The notes under the pieces: model-generated
Seen by the model: the letters and a program-made list of their open reading frames with translations, nothing else
What the model was told of the DNA's origin: nothing
Database searches by the model: none
Made by a program: the position numbers and the translations under genes
Part shown: piece after piece, positions 52,929 through 63,300 of the stretch
Position numbering within the stretch: position 1 is the first letter of the stretch
Layout: every line of letters begins with the position of its first letter
Assembly (NCBI GenBank): GCA_944326855.1
Contig: CALVFO010000030.1
Span: forward strand, 38,995 to 102,994
Reading direction: 5' to 3'
Length of the DNA stretch: 64,000 nucleotides
Source of the DNA: an uncultured Alistipes sp.
GTDB taxonomy: Bacteria; Bacteroidota; Bacteroidia; Bacteroidales; Rikenellaceae

Positions 52929-53137
52929 ATCGTTCGGATTCGGGGTACAGATGTATGCCCGGGAAAGGGTAGCGTTCTCGGGGAAGGCATATCCGTTTTC
53001 GGGGAAAGTCCGAGTCGTAAAACGGCTTTCGTAGCTCGATGCTCTGATACGCGAAGAGCGGATTTCATGCTTTGAGAGAGTGAAAGTCGGAGTGCGGATT
53101 TCTTTCCGGATCTTCCGGAAGTGGGAGTATTATCGAG

Positions 53138-53169
53138 AAGAGCCATGCAATGATGTTGCATGGCTCTTT
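53138..53169 (+). terminator. Terminator-like hairpin downstream of the BACON-like lipoprotein
   Basis: 13-bp perfect stem AAGAGCCATGCAA / TTGCATGGCTCTT with a 5-nt loop and TTT. It lies ~210 bp after the stop. The remainder of 52929-53535 shows nothing else. Confidence 0.6.
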
Positions 53170-53535
53170 GGGTGAGTATGGAAACCGAAGTGCTTCAAGG
53201 GTTGATCAAAAGGGCTGGTAAATGGACGGTAGGGGAATTGTAGGGACAGTGGAGAAGGGCGGAGAAGTGACAGAAGAGCCCCTTTTGAGAAGACGGGAAG
53301 CGAGGGAAGAAGTTTTGGTAAAAGCCTTGCGGTTGCGAAGAGGAAAACGGAGCGCGGTTATGGAAAGGTTGTCCGTTATCGGGTTCTTCGGGCACGGAAC
53401 GACTCCGGTGGAGGTTTGGAAAGATGGGAGGAGAAGAAAGAGTATCAGGGACTTCGCTTTCAGTGGTTTCGGAACCGGATCGACGGATATTCGGACGACA
53501 AGTGATCCGGATCAACGAGTGATCCGAATGGTGGA

Positions 53536-54222
53536 TTAATGGACGATTTTACGAACGATCTGGCTGATGATCAGAATGACGGCCGTTCCGATCGTTGTCC
53601 AGACCCAGAATGGATCGAGCGACCATCCGAACGAGACGACCCGATCTTTGAAAACGGAAATGATCATCATGGCCAGAATCAGCCCCATCAAGTCGCGATT
53701 GCTGAGGCGTAAGGCCCGTCTCCAGGAAAAACGTTCTTCGGGCTTTGTCCATGCTTTCCAGCGGGGTAACAGGATATTGGTATTTTCGGCATATGTGGTA
53801 TACGCGGAACCGAACTTGCGCTGTAAGGTATTTTCTTCAATTTCCAAAATTTTCTCGACCATCCAGCCTCGTAACAACAGGGCACAGAGCATCCAACCCA
53901 AAACTCCGGTATAGGCCAGAATGCCTAACCAGATCAGGAAGCTACCCAGTTCGAGGGGATGTCGACATAAGGCGTACATGCCTTGGGACTGGAATCGGGC
54001 GCCCGGAGGCGTATAGCCGACGGCGAGCATTCGGATGATGATCCCTCCCAACGAGACCGCCAGACAAGGGATGTTCAGCCATAAGGAGTCGGGAACGATC
54101 CAGAAAGGACGGGCCACGATCAGGGCCAAGAGGGAGAGAAGGAAAAACCATAGAGGCAATTGTCGGCGCCGGGCCATGAGCCATTTTCCCCACGAGGTTG
54201 AACTCTCCGATAGTAAAGTCAT
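53536..54222 (-). CDS. Isoprenylcysteine carboxyl methyltransferase-like membrane protein
   Basis: 228 residues with about five membrane helices. The methyltransferase signature of the ICMT/PEMT group is present: GARFQSQGMYALCRHPLELGSFLIWLG (RHP motif) and EKILEIEENTLQRKFGSAYTTYAENTNILLP (E..L...FG..Y..Y). Likely methylates a lipid or small molecule at the membrane using S-adenosylmethionine; substrate unknown. The ATG at 54222 overlaps the PAP2 stop codon (ATGA), so translation is coupled; the longer upstream frame is rejected as it lies in the PAP2 gene. Confidence 0.8.
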   Translation of the reverse strand: MTLLSESSTSWGKWLMARRRQLPLWFFLLSLLALIVARPFWIVPDSLWLNIPCLAVSLGGIIIRMLAVGYTPPGARFQSQGMYALCRHPLELGSFLIWLGILAYTGVLGWMLCALLLRGWMVEKILEIEENTLQRKFGSAYTTYAENTNILLPRWKAWTKPEERFSWRRALRLSNRDLMGLILAMMIISVFKDRVVSFGWSLDPFWVWTTIGTAVILIISQIVRKIVH

Positions 54223-54794
54223 GGCAGAACGGTTTTTCGGGGGGTGAGAAAGATCCGGGCATAGGTTCGGAACGAGACATAACCGAGGGTAATACCCAAC
54301 AGTGTTCCGAAAAAGAGGTCGAGCGGGAAGTGCATGCCGAGGTAAATGCGGCTGTAGGCCACTAATAGGGCCCAGGCAAAGATGGCGATCGAATACCAAC
54401 GTTTGCGGAAGAGCAGACAGGAGAACGTCGCGATGGTAAAACTGATGGCTGCATGAGCCGATACGGTGCCATACAGTCCGCCTCGATAGTCGTTAACGAT
54501 ATGTACCTGCGCTTGGATATCGGGGTTATGGGAGGGGCGGAATTTGGGGACGTAGTCTTTGAAGAGATTGCAGATCTGGTCGGCGGCAATGATGGCGATT
54601 CCCAGACACAGCAACATCCACAACAGTCCTTTCCAGCCGGTTTGACGCCAGGCCGCCCACAAAATGGCGATATACAGAGGAATCCAGATGATTTTGCTGG
54701 AGATCCAATAAAAGAAAGTATCCCAACCGCTTCCCCAACTGCCGTTAAGGGCGAGCAGAAGTTGTTGGTCGGCGTGAAGTATGTCCTGCCACAT
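54219..54794 (-). CDS. PAP2-family lipid phosphatase
   Basis: 191 residues, about six membrane helices. The three phosphatase motifs are Lys79-x6-Arg86-Pro (KDYVPKFRP), Ser112-Ala-His114 (TVSAHAA; SGH in most families, SSH/SAH in Bacteroidales) and Ser148-Arg-x5-His155-x3-Asp159. Dephosphorylates undecaprenyl pyrophosphate, phosphatidyl lipids or lipid A. Paired with the membrane methyltransferase. Confidence 0.9.
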   Translation of the reverse strand: MWQDILHADQQLLLALNGSWGSGWDTFFYWISSKIIWIPLYIAILWAAWRQTGWKGLLWMLLCLGIAIIAADQICNLFKDYVPKFRPSHNPDIQAQVHIVNDYRGGLYGTVSAHAAISFTIATFSCLLFRKRWYSIAIFAWALLVAYSRIYLGMHFPLDLFFGTLLGITLGYVSFRTYARIFLTPRKTVLP

Positions 54795-55050
54795 ATTTTA
54801 GGAGGTTTTCGGAACGCGTCGTTGTTTGTCCGATCCGTGGATCGGAAAACGAGTTTTCAAAGATAGTTTTTTTGGGACGTTTTTCAAAACGACTTCGAGG
54901 AAAGGGGGATGTCTGAAAAATGCGATCGGATGAAAATGAGTGAAATAACCGACGTGATGGCGGGTAAAACGGAGCCCCGTCGGGTGTCGGGACCCGAGGA
55001 GAGGCCGAAGGCAAATCGGAAAAAATTTCCGTACCGTTTGACGAAGTTTC

Positions 55051-55125
55051 GAGATAGATTGTTGGGGTGAGTTTTGAGATATATTGTTGGGCTAAGTTTT
55101 GGACGAGGTTGTCGGTGTGAGTTTC
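55051..55125. repeat. Three imperfect 25-bp tandem repeats
   Basis: Units at 55051, 55076 and 55101; the first two differ at three positions (GAGATAGATTGTTGGGGTGA versus GAGATATATTGTTGGGCTAA), the third is more diverged. It lies in a gene-free spacer (54795-55257). Confidence 0.8.
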
Positions 55126-55257
55126 GGACGTGAGTGTCCGTTCCGCTGAGAAAGACCGCTTGGAGGTCTCCGTAAGGTAGTCGCTTTTGAAGGAATGGCT
55201 TCGAACCGATGTTTTTCCGACCCAAGCATCGGTCCCATGCGGATCGGATGCGTCGAC

Positions 55258-56367
55258 TCAATTGCCTTGAAGAAAAGAAACCGGCATGCTCAGAAACTCG
55301 TTTTCGGTAATCAGACAATTGGTGAATTCGAGTTCCGTTTGGCTGTCGGGGAGGGTGATGCGGGTGATACGCCCGGCATGCAGAATCACCGGCAGCTCAT
55401 TGACGACCGTTTTGAAAGAGATGTCCGAATCGTTCAGAATGTCCAGCGTGGAAATTTTTCGCGATTCGTCTCGGGAAACAGGCGTGCTGCGGAGCGACGC
55501 TTTGACCAGAGCGCCGAGGTACTGGGCCGGACCAATCAACAGATCATGGAACACCACGGCCGTACGGCGGGCAAACATGGCTTCCTTTAACCCTTCGATC
55601 GAACGTTCCTTGGCAAATACCAGCGTCATGGGACGAGGCATGCGGGCGGTGCCGTATTTGGTGACGATCAGTCCATGGGCGTCCGATCCGCACAAATAGG
55701 CCAGGTCGTATTCCCGACACCAGGCGATGGCTCGGGGATGATATTCGGGGCCGTTGATCAGTTCGATGCCGTGGATCTTATGTTCGCGGAGCAGTTTTTC
55801 ATGCTCTTCGTACATCGTAACCTGACGGTCGGGCCAACCCGGATGGTTCCACATGATGAAAGCTCCTTGGCGGATGGCGATGTCGATCGCTTTCAAGGAA
55901 TCCTGAACGTTCAGAGCATTGGCATCCTGCAGGAAAAAGGCGTTGAGATGTCCCAACGGTTTGTAACGGGAAATTTCGCCTCCGGGAATGACCAAGATCC
56001 CCATCCGGTCGCCCTGGGCTTTGGCGATGCGGTAAGCCTGGTTGTGGTCACCCTGAAGGAGACCGTTCTGGTTGTTGGGGCGATATTCGATGTGTTCGGT
56101 AATGGCAATGGCGTCGAGGCCCTCGCTCCAGGCCTCATCGACCCGAACCGACGGCCATACCGAACCGTCGGAGTAGGCCGAGTGGATGTGCAGGTCGCAT
56201 TTGAGGGTCAGGTAGCCCGGAATGTCGGGGATTCGGATGTAGTCGCGTACGTTGGTATAGAAGTGGTCGATGAATTCGGGCGTGTCGTTTGTGGGTGTAG
56301 GTTTCGGTTGGGCGGCGAGTGAACCGATGCTGGTCAGCAGGACAAGGAAAAACAGGATCTTTTTCAT
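55258..56367 (-). CDS. Exported PHP-domain phosphoesterase
   Basis: 369 residues with signal peptide MKKILFFLVLLTSIGSLAAQ. PHP metal motifs in order: DLHIHSAYSDG (residues ~58-68), ITEHIEY, IPGGEI, WNHPGW and GSDAHG; these bind two or three metal ions. C-terminal ~90 residues form a strand-rich tail. A phosphoesterase acting outside the cytoplasm, possibly on sugar or nucleotide phosphates; substrate unknown. The start at 56367 gives the signal peptide; the open frame extends 14 codons further. Confidence 0.88.
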   Translation of the reverse strand: MKKILFFLVLLTSIGSLAAQPKPTPTNDTPEFIDHFYTNVRDYIRIPDIPGYLTLKCDLHIHSAYSDGSVWPSVRVDEAWSEGLDAIAITEHIEYRPNNQNGLLQGDHNQAYRIAKAQGDRMGILVIPGGEISRYKPLGHLNAFFLQDANALNVQDSLKAIDIAIRQGAFIMWNHPGWPDRQVTMYEEHEKLLREHKIHGIELINGPEYHPRAIAWCREYDLAYLCGSDAHGLIVTKYGTARMPRPMTLVFAKERSIEGLKEAMFARRTAVVFHDLLIGPAQYLGALVKASLRSTPVSRDESRKISTLDILNDSDISFKTVVNELPVILHAGRITRITLPDSQTELEFTNCLITENEFLSMPVSFLQGN

Positions 56368-56590
56368 ACCGGAAACAGGATAAATGCGCTTCTTGCTCTG
56401 TACCGTCATGGGAAACAGCGGTTTCTGACCGGAAGCAGACAGCAGTGAAACATTTCTTTCTATAAAAATAGGAAATTTTCAGGTTCGAAGTTTGTGTAAT
56501 GGGAGAATTTACAGAAAGTTAATCCGAACGTCATGGCCGGCAAGCCGGAATCTCCGGATCAGGCGGGCGTGAATTTCTGCAAAAATTTTG

Positions 56591-56637
56591 TATTTTTAAC
56601 AAACTGTTTTCGTCCGGAACAGAGGGACGTTCCGGAC
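56591..56637 (+). promoter_or_regulatory. Promoter-like box and dyad before the OYE-SDR operon
   Basis: TATTTTTA (56591-56598, 7 of 8 to TAnnTTTG) is followed by a perfect 9-bp inverted repeat GTCCGGAAC-N8-GTTCCGGAC (56612-56637), 17 bp before the ATG. It can be read as an operator just after the transcription start or as an RNA hairpin. Confidence 0.5.
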
Positions 56638-56654
56638 TTTATCTTGTTAAGGCT

Positions 56655-57878
56655 ATGGAATCCAAACTTTTTACCAGTGGACGTATCGGTCCGCTCACCC
56701 TTCGTAATCGTACGATTCGCTCGGCAGCTTTCGAAGGAATGTGTGAAGGAAACGCCCCTACGAAACAACTGCTCGATTACCACGAATCGGTGGCCAAGGG
56801 CGGTATCGGGATGACGACGTTGGCGTATGCTTCGGTTACGCGCAGCGGACTTTCTTTCCCGCGTCAGCTGTGGTTGCGGAAGGAAATCTTGCCGGGTTTG
56901 CGGCAGGTGACCGATGCCATCCATCGGCAGGGTGCCGCTGCTTCGATTCAGATCGGTCACTGCGGCAACATGTCTCACCGGAAGATTTGCGGGCAAACGC
57001 CTATCTCGGCTTCCGGAGGATTCAATCTCTATTCGCCGACCTTTGTGCGCGGAATGCGTCGCAGCGAAATCGTCGAGATGGCAAAGGCTTATGGCGATGC
57101 GGTTCGTTTGGCTCGTGAAGGGGGATTGGATGCGGTAGAGGTGCATGCCGGTCACGGGTACCTGATCAGTCAGTTCCTGTCACCTTATACCAATCATCGC
57201 CGCGATGAGTTCGGCGGTTCGCTCCAAAATCGGATGCGGTTCATGGAAATGGTCATGGACGAGGTGCGTCGGGCGGCCGGCAGCGATATGGCGGTGATTG
57301 TCAAAACCAATATGTATGACGGATTTAAGGGCGGAATCGAGCGCCCCGAAGCATTGGCCATTGCCCGTCGTCTGGAAGAGTGCGGTGCCGACGCGTTGGT
57401 GCTCAGCGGCGGATTCGTGAGCCGGGCTCCGATGGTCGTGATGCGCGGGGCAATGCCCATCCGAACCCTGACGCACTATATGGACTGCTGGTGGCTGAAA
57501 TGGGGGGTACGAATGTTCGGCCGCATGATGATTCCGACGGTACCTTACCGCGAAGGCTATTTTCTGGAAGATGCCAAAGTGTTTCGGCGCGAGTTGAAAG
57601 GGACGTTGATTTATGTCGGAGGGCTGACGACACGTTCCAAGATCGATGAGGTGCTGGACAGTGGCTTCGAGTTCGTGCAGATGGCTCGGGCCCTGATCCG
57701 TCAACCCGATTTCGTGAACCGAATGGCTGCCGGAGCCGAGTGTTGCGATTGCGGACACGGGAACTATTGCATCGGACGCATGTATACGCTGGATATGTCC
57801 TGTTACAGCCATCGGGACGATGTGCCTCCCTGTCTGTTGCGGGAAATTGAAAAACTGGAAAAACGGGCAAGACAATGA
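56655..57878 (+). CDS. NADH:flavin oxidoreductase (old yellow enzyme family), single-domain
   Basis: 407 residues, cytosolic, FMN-binding TIM barrel: LFTSGRIGPLTLRNRTIRSA opening, IQIGHCGNMSH, VEVHAGHGYLISQFLSPYTNHRRDEFGGSLQNR (family core) and the FMN phosphate loop YVGGLTT...MARALIRQPDF. After the barrel comes a Cys-rich end (ECCDCGHGNYCIGRMYTLDMSCYSH), which resembles the iron-sulfur ligand region of 2,4-dienoyl-CoA reductase/BaiCD-type enzymes, but the FAD/NAD domain of those is missing. Reduces an activated C=C bond. Overlaps the SDR gene by 4 bp. Confidence 0.88.
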   Translation: MESKLFTSGRIGPLTLRNRTIRSAAFEGMCEGNAPTKQLLDYHESVAKGGIGMTTLAYASVTRSGLSFPRQLWLRKEILPGLRQVTDAIHRQGAAASIQIGHCGNMSHRKICGQTPISASGGFNLYSPTFVRGMRRSEIVEMAKAYGDAVRLAREGGLDAVEVHAGHGYLISQFLSPYTNHRRDEFGGSLQNRMRFMEMVMDEVRRAAGSDMAVIVKTNMYDGFKGGIERPEALAIARRLEECGADALVLSGGFVSRAPMVVMRGAMPIRTLTHYMDCWWLKWGVRMFGRMMIPTVPYREGYFLEDAKVFRRELKGTLIYVGGLTTRSKIDEVLDSGFEFVQMARALIRQPDFVNRMAAGAECCDCGHGNYCIGRMYTLDMSCYSHRDDVPPCLLREIEKLEKRARQ

Positions 57879-58726
57879 GCACTCGATCTTTGGCCGTTAT
57901 TACCGGCGCCAGTGGCGATATGGGTATGTGTATTACCCGGGCGGTAGCGGCAGCGGGCTGGAAAGTGATTATGGCCTGCAACGACCCGGTGGCTTCGGAA
58001 GCGAAACGCCGGGACGTGATCCGGCAGACCGGGAATCCGGATGTGGAGATCGAACCGCTCGAGTTGCGCAGTTTGGATGCGGTGGCCGATCTGGCCGCTC
58101 GTTTGTCACGGCGTCCCGAACCCATCGGCCTGTTGATGAACAATGCCGGGGTGATGCCTCCCCGGGCCTCCTTGACCGCCGAAGGTCTCAACCATACCGT
58201 CAGTGTCAATTATGTGGGTCCCTATCTGTTGACCCGTTTGTTGTTGCCCCGTATGGAACGGGGTACGCGGATCGTCAACATGATCTCCTGTACCTATGCC
58301 ATCGGACGGATTCGTTTGCCGGAATTTTTTGTCAATGGCGGAGTACGGCACTATCATCGTATTCCGGTGTATAGCAATACCAAACTGGCGTTGCTGCTTT
58401 TTACCCGGGAGTTGGCCTCCCGGGTGGTCGAACCGGGAATTACGGTCAATGCGGCGGATCCGGGAATCGTCAATACCAAATTCATCCATTTGGATGCCTG
58501 GTTCGATCCTTTGACCGATATTTTTTTCCGGCCTTTGATTCGATCGGCGGAAAAAGGCGCTTCGACAGCGGTCGATCTGTTGCTTAACCCTGCTCTGGAG
58601 GGGGTGAACGGTCAGGCGTTTGCCGATCGGAAGCCGATTCATTTGTCGGATCGATATCTGCATCATCCCATGCAGCGGCCGTTGTGGGAGGCCACCGAAG
58701 AGTTGGTCGCTCCGTGGTTGCGATAA
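57875..58726 (+). CDS. Short-chain dehydrogenase/reductase
   Basis: 283 residues; Rossmann nucleotide motif TGASGDMG (residues ~10-17), NNAGVMPP (~88-95), active-site Ser in MISCTY and Tyr-x3-Lys (YSNTK). Oxidises or reduces a hydroxyl/keto group with NAD(P). Translationally coupled to the OYE gene (ATGA overlap), so the two probably act on the same molecule, one on a double bond and one on a carbonyl. A steroid, terpenoid or fatty substrate is plausible. The 330 bp after it is gene-free. Confidence 0.9.
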   Translation: MSTRSLAVITGASGDMGMCITRAVAAAGWKVIMACNDPVASEAKRRDVIRQTGNPDVEIEPLELRSLDAVADLAARLSRRPEPIGLLMNNAGVMPPRASLTAEGLNHTVSVNYVGPYLLTRLLLPRMERGTRIVNMISCTYAIGRIRLPEFFVNGGVRHYHRIPVYSNTKLALLLFTRELASRVVEPGITVNAADPGIVNTKFIHLDAWFDPLTDIFFRPLIRSAEKGASTAVDLLLNPALEGVNGQAFADRKPIHLSDRYLHHPMQRPLWEATEELVAPWLR

Positions 58727-59058
58727 ACAGGACTCGCTGTGGAAGCGATCCCGCACCCTGTGGCTTCATGCAGTTTTTCAGCTCCGATTTTCGGCCCTGA
58801 TTTTCCCGTGCCGATTTCTTGTTCTGCGTTTCTGTTTCGTTTCCCTGTCCCGTTTTCTCGTCTTGGTTCCCGTCTCGATTCCGGAGCTTGCAGGGGCTGT
58901 GAATCCGGGTCGATATGCGGAGCTCGGGTTCGTCTACGGAGTTTTCGGACGAACGGCTTTTCAGCCCTTTTCTCCGGAGCGGATGCCATTGGAGACGGCT
59001 TACGGGGAAATTCTGACTGGGCTGTGCAACCAGGAACGGGATGTGCGGGAACAGGAGG

Positions 59059-60039
59059 TTATGAGCGAAGTGGCGGGCTGTTGGTATCAGCCCCTCTTTT
59101 TTGGGGGGTGTTAAGTGTTTTTTCGGGAACGGTGTCGACGCTCTGTCGGGGTCGCGATGTGGAGCGGGTACGTACTGTCGGTCGGGTGCGTGTTGCGGAG
59201 GAACGGCCTGCAGTATGGGCGGGACGATCGTTACGGGCTACGTATTTTTCGGTCGGCTCGTTTGAAGATGCCGTTTTGCGTTTGTCCTGCTGGATGATGG
59301 TGATGAACGACGAAGAGATCAAACCGGTCGGAATGGCGATCATGCCGATGCCCACCAGACTCATCAGACTGCCCAGTAATTTTCCTAAAGGCGTAATGGG
59401 GTAGATATCGCCGTAACCTACCGTCGTGAATGTTTCGATGGCCCACCAGAATCCCTGTCCGATGTTGGAAAAGACTTCGGGTTGGGCGTTTCGTTCGATG
59501 TAATACATCAAGATGGCCGAAAATCCGATGATGATCCCACAAGCCGTGTAGGCGGTGATCAGTTCGTTTTTGATGGCTCCCAGCACACGGCCGATTAACT
59601 GGAAGGAGTGGGAGTAGCGAATCAACTTGAAGATGATGAAAATGTAGGGCAACAGCACGATCATGTGGCTGAGCGGAGTCTGCCAGTAGAGATAGACCAG
59701 CACGAAGGGCAGGATGGCGATGAAATCGACGAATCCGTAAAACGAGAACATATAGTGCAAACGGGCTTGAAAAGCCGAACGTTTGGGATAACGGGCCGGA
59801 GCGGCGATCCATCTCAGCAAGTATTCGATCAGAAAAATGAACGAGGCCAGATGGGTGATCGTGTAGAGGATGGCTTTGCGGGCTTCGGACTCTTTGTAGG
59901 AGGAGAGGATGACGGATCCGATGGCCAATAGGATGAATACCAATACGAAATATTGGAAAATTTTACTCATCAGGGCTCGTTGGATGGCCTCGTAGAGTTT
60001 CATTTTCTTCTCATGCAGCGCGATCAGATGTTCGTTCAT
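59059..60039 (-). CDS. Voltage-gated-type potassium channel protein
   Basis: 326 residues. Six membrane helices (S1 ~25-45 to S6 ~225-250); S4 region KLIRYSHSFQLIGRVLGAI has few basic residues, so voltage gating may be weak. Pore loop with selectivity filter TTVGYGDIYP before S6. The last ~70 residues are Arg/Thr/Ser-rich and look disordered. The ATG at 60039 (MNEHLIALHEKK) is preferred; the open frame upstream holds no conserved residue. Inner-membrane potassium passage. Confidence 0.87.
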   Translation of the reverse strand: MNEHLIALHEKKMKLYEAIQRALMSKIFQYFVLVFILLAIGSVILSSYKESEARKAILYTITHLASFIFLIEYLLRWIAAPARYPKRSAFQARLHYMFSFYGFVDFIAILPFVLVYLYWQTPLSHMIVLLPYIFIIFKLIRYSHSFQLIGRVLGAIKNELITAYTACGIIIGFSAILMYYIERNAQPEVFSNIGQGFWWAIETFTTVGYGDIYPITPLGKLLGSLMSLVGIGMIAIPTGLISSSFITIIQQDKRKTASSNEPTEKYVARNDRPAHTAGRSSATRTRPTVRTRSTSRPRQSVDTVPEKTLNTPQKRGADTNSPPLRS

Positions 60040-60295
60040 GGGATATATGATTATTGGTTGTTTCAGCAGTTGAATCCGTGATTTCCTTGCATTTATCGTG
60101 CCTTTTACGCGATAAACGGTAAAAAAACGGATTGAAGACCAAGGAAGAGGCGGGCGGCCCGAGGGGTTGAGGAATAGAGGGATAGAGGAATCTTCGGGCG
60201 TCTTGTCGCACCGAAACATTCCGGTTGCTTTTGCGGGCATGACGGAGGGGGAGGACGATGGATGCGGAGAGAGCGGGGGTGATCGAGGTTAGCAA

Positions 60296-60329
60296 ATAAA
60301 AAATCAGGGCGGCAAAAGCCGCCCTGATT
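60296..60329 (-). terminator. Terminator of the Tricorn gene
   Basis: 12-bp perfect stem AATCAGGGCGGC / GCCGCCCTGATT with an AAAA loop; on the minus strand it is followed by TTTTTTATTT. The spacer to the channel gene (60040-60295) shows nothing else. Confidence 0.8.
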
Positions 60330-60347
60330 CAGGGAATGCTGATCGGG

Positions 60348-63300
60348 TTATTTGCTCCAGTTGCGGGGAGCCGGTACGCCGGGCAGCGGTTTGCGCTCTT
60401 TGAGTTGAGACATGACTTCCTGAATGGCCCGGTCGAGCTGCTGGTCTTCGCCGGCCTGTTCCCGGATCGGATCGTTATCCAGCAGAATGTCGGGATCCAC
60501 TCCGTGGTTTTCGATGATCCAGTCTCCGGTTTTCGGATCGTAGCTGGTGAAGAACGGAACCCGGATGTCGGTGCCGTCCATAAAGGGCAAGGATCCGCTG
60601 ATTCCGATGATGCCCCCCCAGGTGCGGGTGCCGATCAATTTGCCGAGGCCCAGCGCCCGGAATCCCCAGGGGAACAGGTCGCCGTCCGAGGCCGAATATT
60701 TGTTGATCAGGCAGACCTTCGGCCCCACCTGTACGGCATCCGGAACGGTTCCGATCAGGGAACTGCCCCGACTCATGGTCAGTCGGTAGGGCTCGCGGGC
60801 CAATCGTTCGAGGATCATAGGGGAGACGTTGCCTCCGCCGTTGGCGCGGTCGTCGATGATGAGACCCTCCTTGTCGAGCTGGGGGTAGAAATAACGGGCA
60901 AATTCGTTCAGTCCTTCGGATCCCATGTCGGGAATGTAGACATAGCCGACCCTGCCGTCAGTGGCCTCTTCCACTTTACGGAGGTTGTTTTGCACCCAGT
61001 TATAGTGATAGAGTGAATATTCTTCGCTCAGGGGGGTAATGACAATCTTGCGGGCCCCTTCCAGTTTAGGTTCCGTATTGAGCGACAATTCGGTGGGCAC
61101 TTCTGCCTTCCCCACTAACAATTGATACATGTCTTTCACCCGGTTGGTCGGTACCCCGTCGATGGCCACGATATAGTCGCCTTCATGGGCTTCGATACCG
61201 GGTTCGGTCAACGGAGAACGCAGTTTTTGGCTCCAGGAAGTGCCGGGCAGAATCTTTTCCAAACGGAAAAATCCGCTCTTGTCACGGGATATTTCTGCTC
61301 CCAGCAAACCCATCGGAATCCGTGGCGGACGAGGAGTTTCGCCCGGATTGACATAAGCATGGCCGCAACCCAATTCGCCGATCATCTCCCCGATGACGTA
61401 GTTCAGATCGAGTCGGGTCTTGACATAGGGCAACAGAACGGCGTATTTTTCCTTGATCGCTTTCCAGTCGAGACCGTGCATGTTTTCCAGGTAGAAACCG
61501 TCTCGGTACGCACGCCAACCTTCGTCGAAAATCTGGGCCCATTCCTGCGGATAATCAACCGGAATCCGTACGTTCGACAGATCGACCTCGTTGTCTTCGC
61601 TCAGGGCGAGTTCTCCGACGGGCCGAGCGATGACATAAAGCGATTTTCCCTTGATCCAGAGAACTTTTTGTCCGTCAGGAGTCATGTCCATGAGCACGGC
61701 ATCGCTCAGGGCCTTCTCTTCCTGTTCGTCCAGATCGTAGACTTTGGTTTTGCCTCCGCTGTAATAATAGATCTTTTGACCGTCCGAATAGAAATTGCGG
61801 TACCATCCTGCACCCAGGGGCAGCTTGACGATCCGATCGGCAATGCCTTCCGGATCGAAACGGACTTGAGTGTTCGAGTCTGCGGTCGGGTCTGTTTGGG
61901 CGTGTTTGGCGGATTCACCCGTTTTGACCTGAGGGTCGCTCGACAGGAAGGGCGAAGGAGTCGATGAGTCGAGCAGGGCCAGATAGATGCCCCCCAGGTT
62001 GTTGTAAACGTGATTCCATTCCAGCGATCCGTAGGTGGGATTGAAATCCCGAGCCGATCCGAAAATCAGATACCGTCCGTCCGTGCTGAATGTCGGTTCG
62101 TACGAGTCGTACCAACGGTCGGTGACGGGATATTGTTTTTTCTCGGCCAGATTATACAGATAGATGACGTCGATGCGGTTTTCGCCCGTGAGTGCATAGG
62201 TCAGCCAACGACTGTCGGGCGAAAAACTGACGCTGCGCGGTTCTCCGGTGGGGTTTTGCAGAATGACGCTCGTTTTGCGGGAGGCGACATCCAGCAGGTT
62301 GATCCGGTTGCGACGGTCGGTATAAACGATCAGTTTCGAGTCGGGACTCCAGTCGAACGTCCGGATGTAGGTGTCGTTGTCTCGGGTGGCCTGAATGGGG
62401 TCTCCTCCGTTGGAGGATTGCAGGTAGAGTTCGGTTTCTCCCGTGGCATCCGAAATGTAGGCAATCCATTTCCCGTCCGGAGACCATTGTGCTTCGCGTT
62501 CATGGGCTCCGGGACTGCGGCTGATGTTACGGGTGACGCCTTCCTCAACCGGTAGATCAAATACTTCGCCCCGGGCTGTTATGGCCAGCCGATCTCCTTT
62601 AGGCGATAGGGAAGCCTCGGTCAGGTAGGATGCTCCCGGTTTGATTTCGCTGCGGGCGTAAACGTTGTCCGATCCGAGGGAAATCGATACCCGGTGGGCT
62701 TGTCGATCTTTCGCATTCAGGGTGTAGAGGTATCCTCCGTTCTCGAAAACGATCAGATCGCCATGGGCGCTGGGGAATTTTACGTCGTATTCCTGGAAAT
62801 CGGTCACCTTTTCGGTCGTGCCGGTACGGGTATTGTAAACGAACAGGTTCATGGTGCGATCCCGATCGGAGAGGAAAAAGATCTCGTCGCCGATCCACAT
62901 CGGGATGATGTCTTGGGCGTCGTTTCGGGTGATATTGTCAACCTTCCCGGCTTGAGGATCGTAGATCCAGATATCGTCGGCCATACCCCCTTTGTAATAT
63001 TTCCAGGTGCGGAATTCTCTCATCACCCGGTTGTAAGCCAGTCGTTTCCCGTCGGGCGAGTAGCTGCAAAAACCGCCTTCGGGCAAGGGAATGGCTTCCG
63101 AGAGCCCCCCTTCGCGATCCACCGTGTAGAGTTTCCCCGAGAAGCCGTCACTGATGCGGTTTCGGTAGATGATGCGTTGTCCGTCAGGGGTCCAGCCCAT
63201 TACGATGTTATTGGGGCCCATCCGGTCGCCCAGATCGTCGCGGGCGTTGGTGGCGGTGTAAGTGATTCGCAACGGTTCGCCTCCGGAGAGCGGGATGGTG

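Noticed and set aside
51221-52930. Integrated element beside tRNA-Ser
   Set aside because: The tRNA is more than 2.7 kb away with the exb operon between, and no integrase or duplicated tRNA end was seen.
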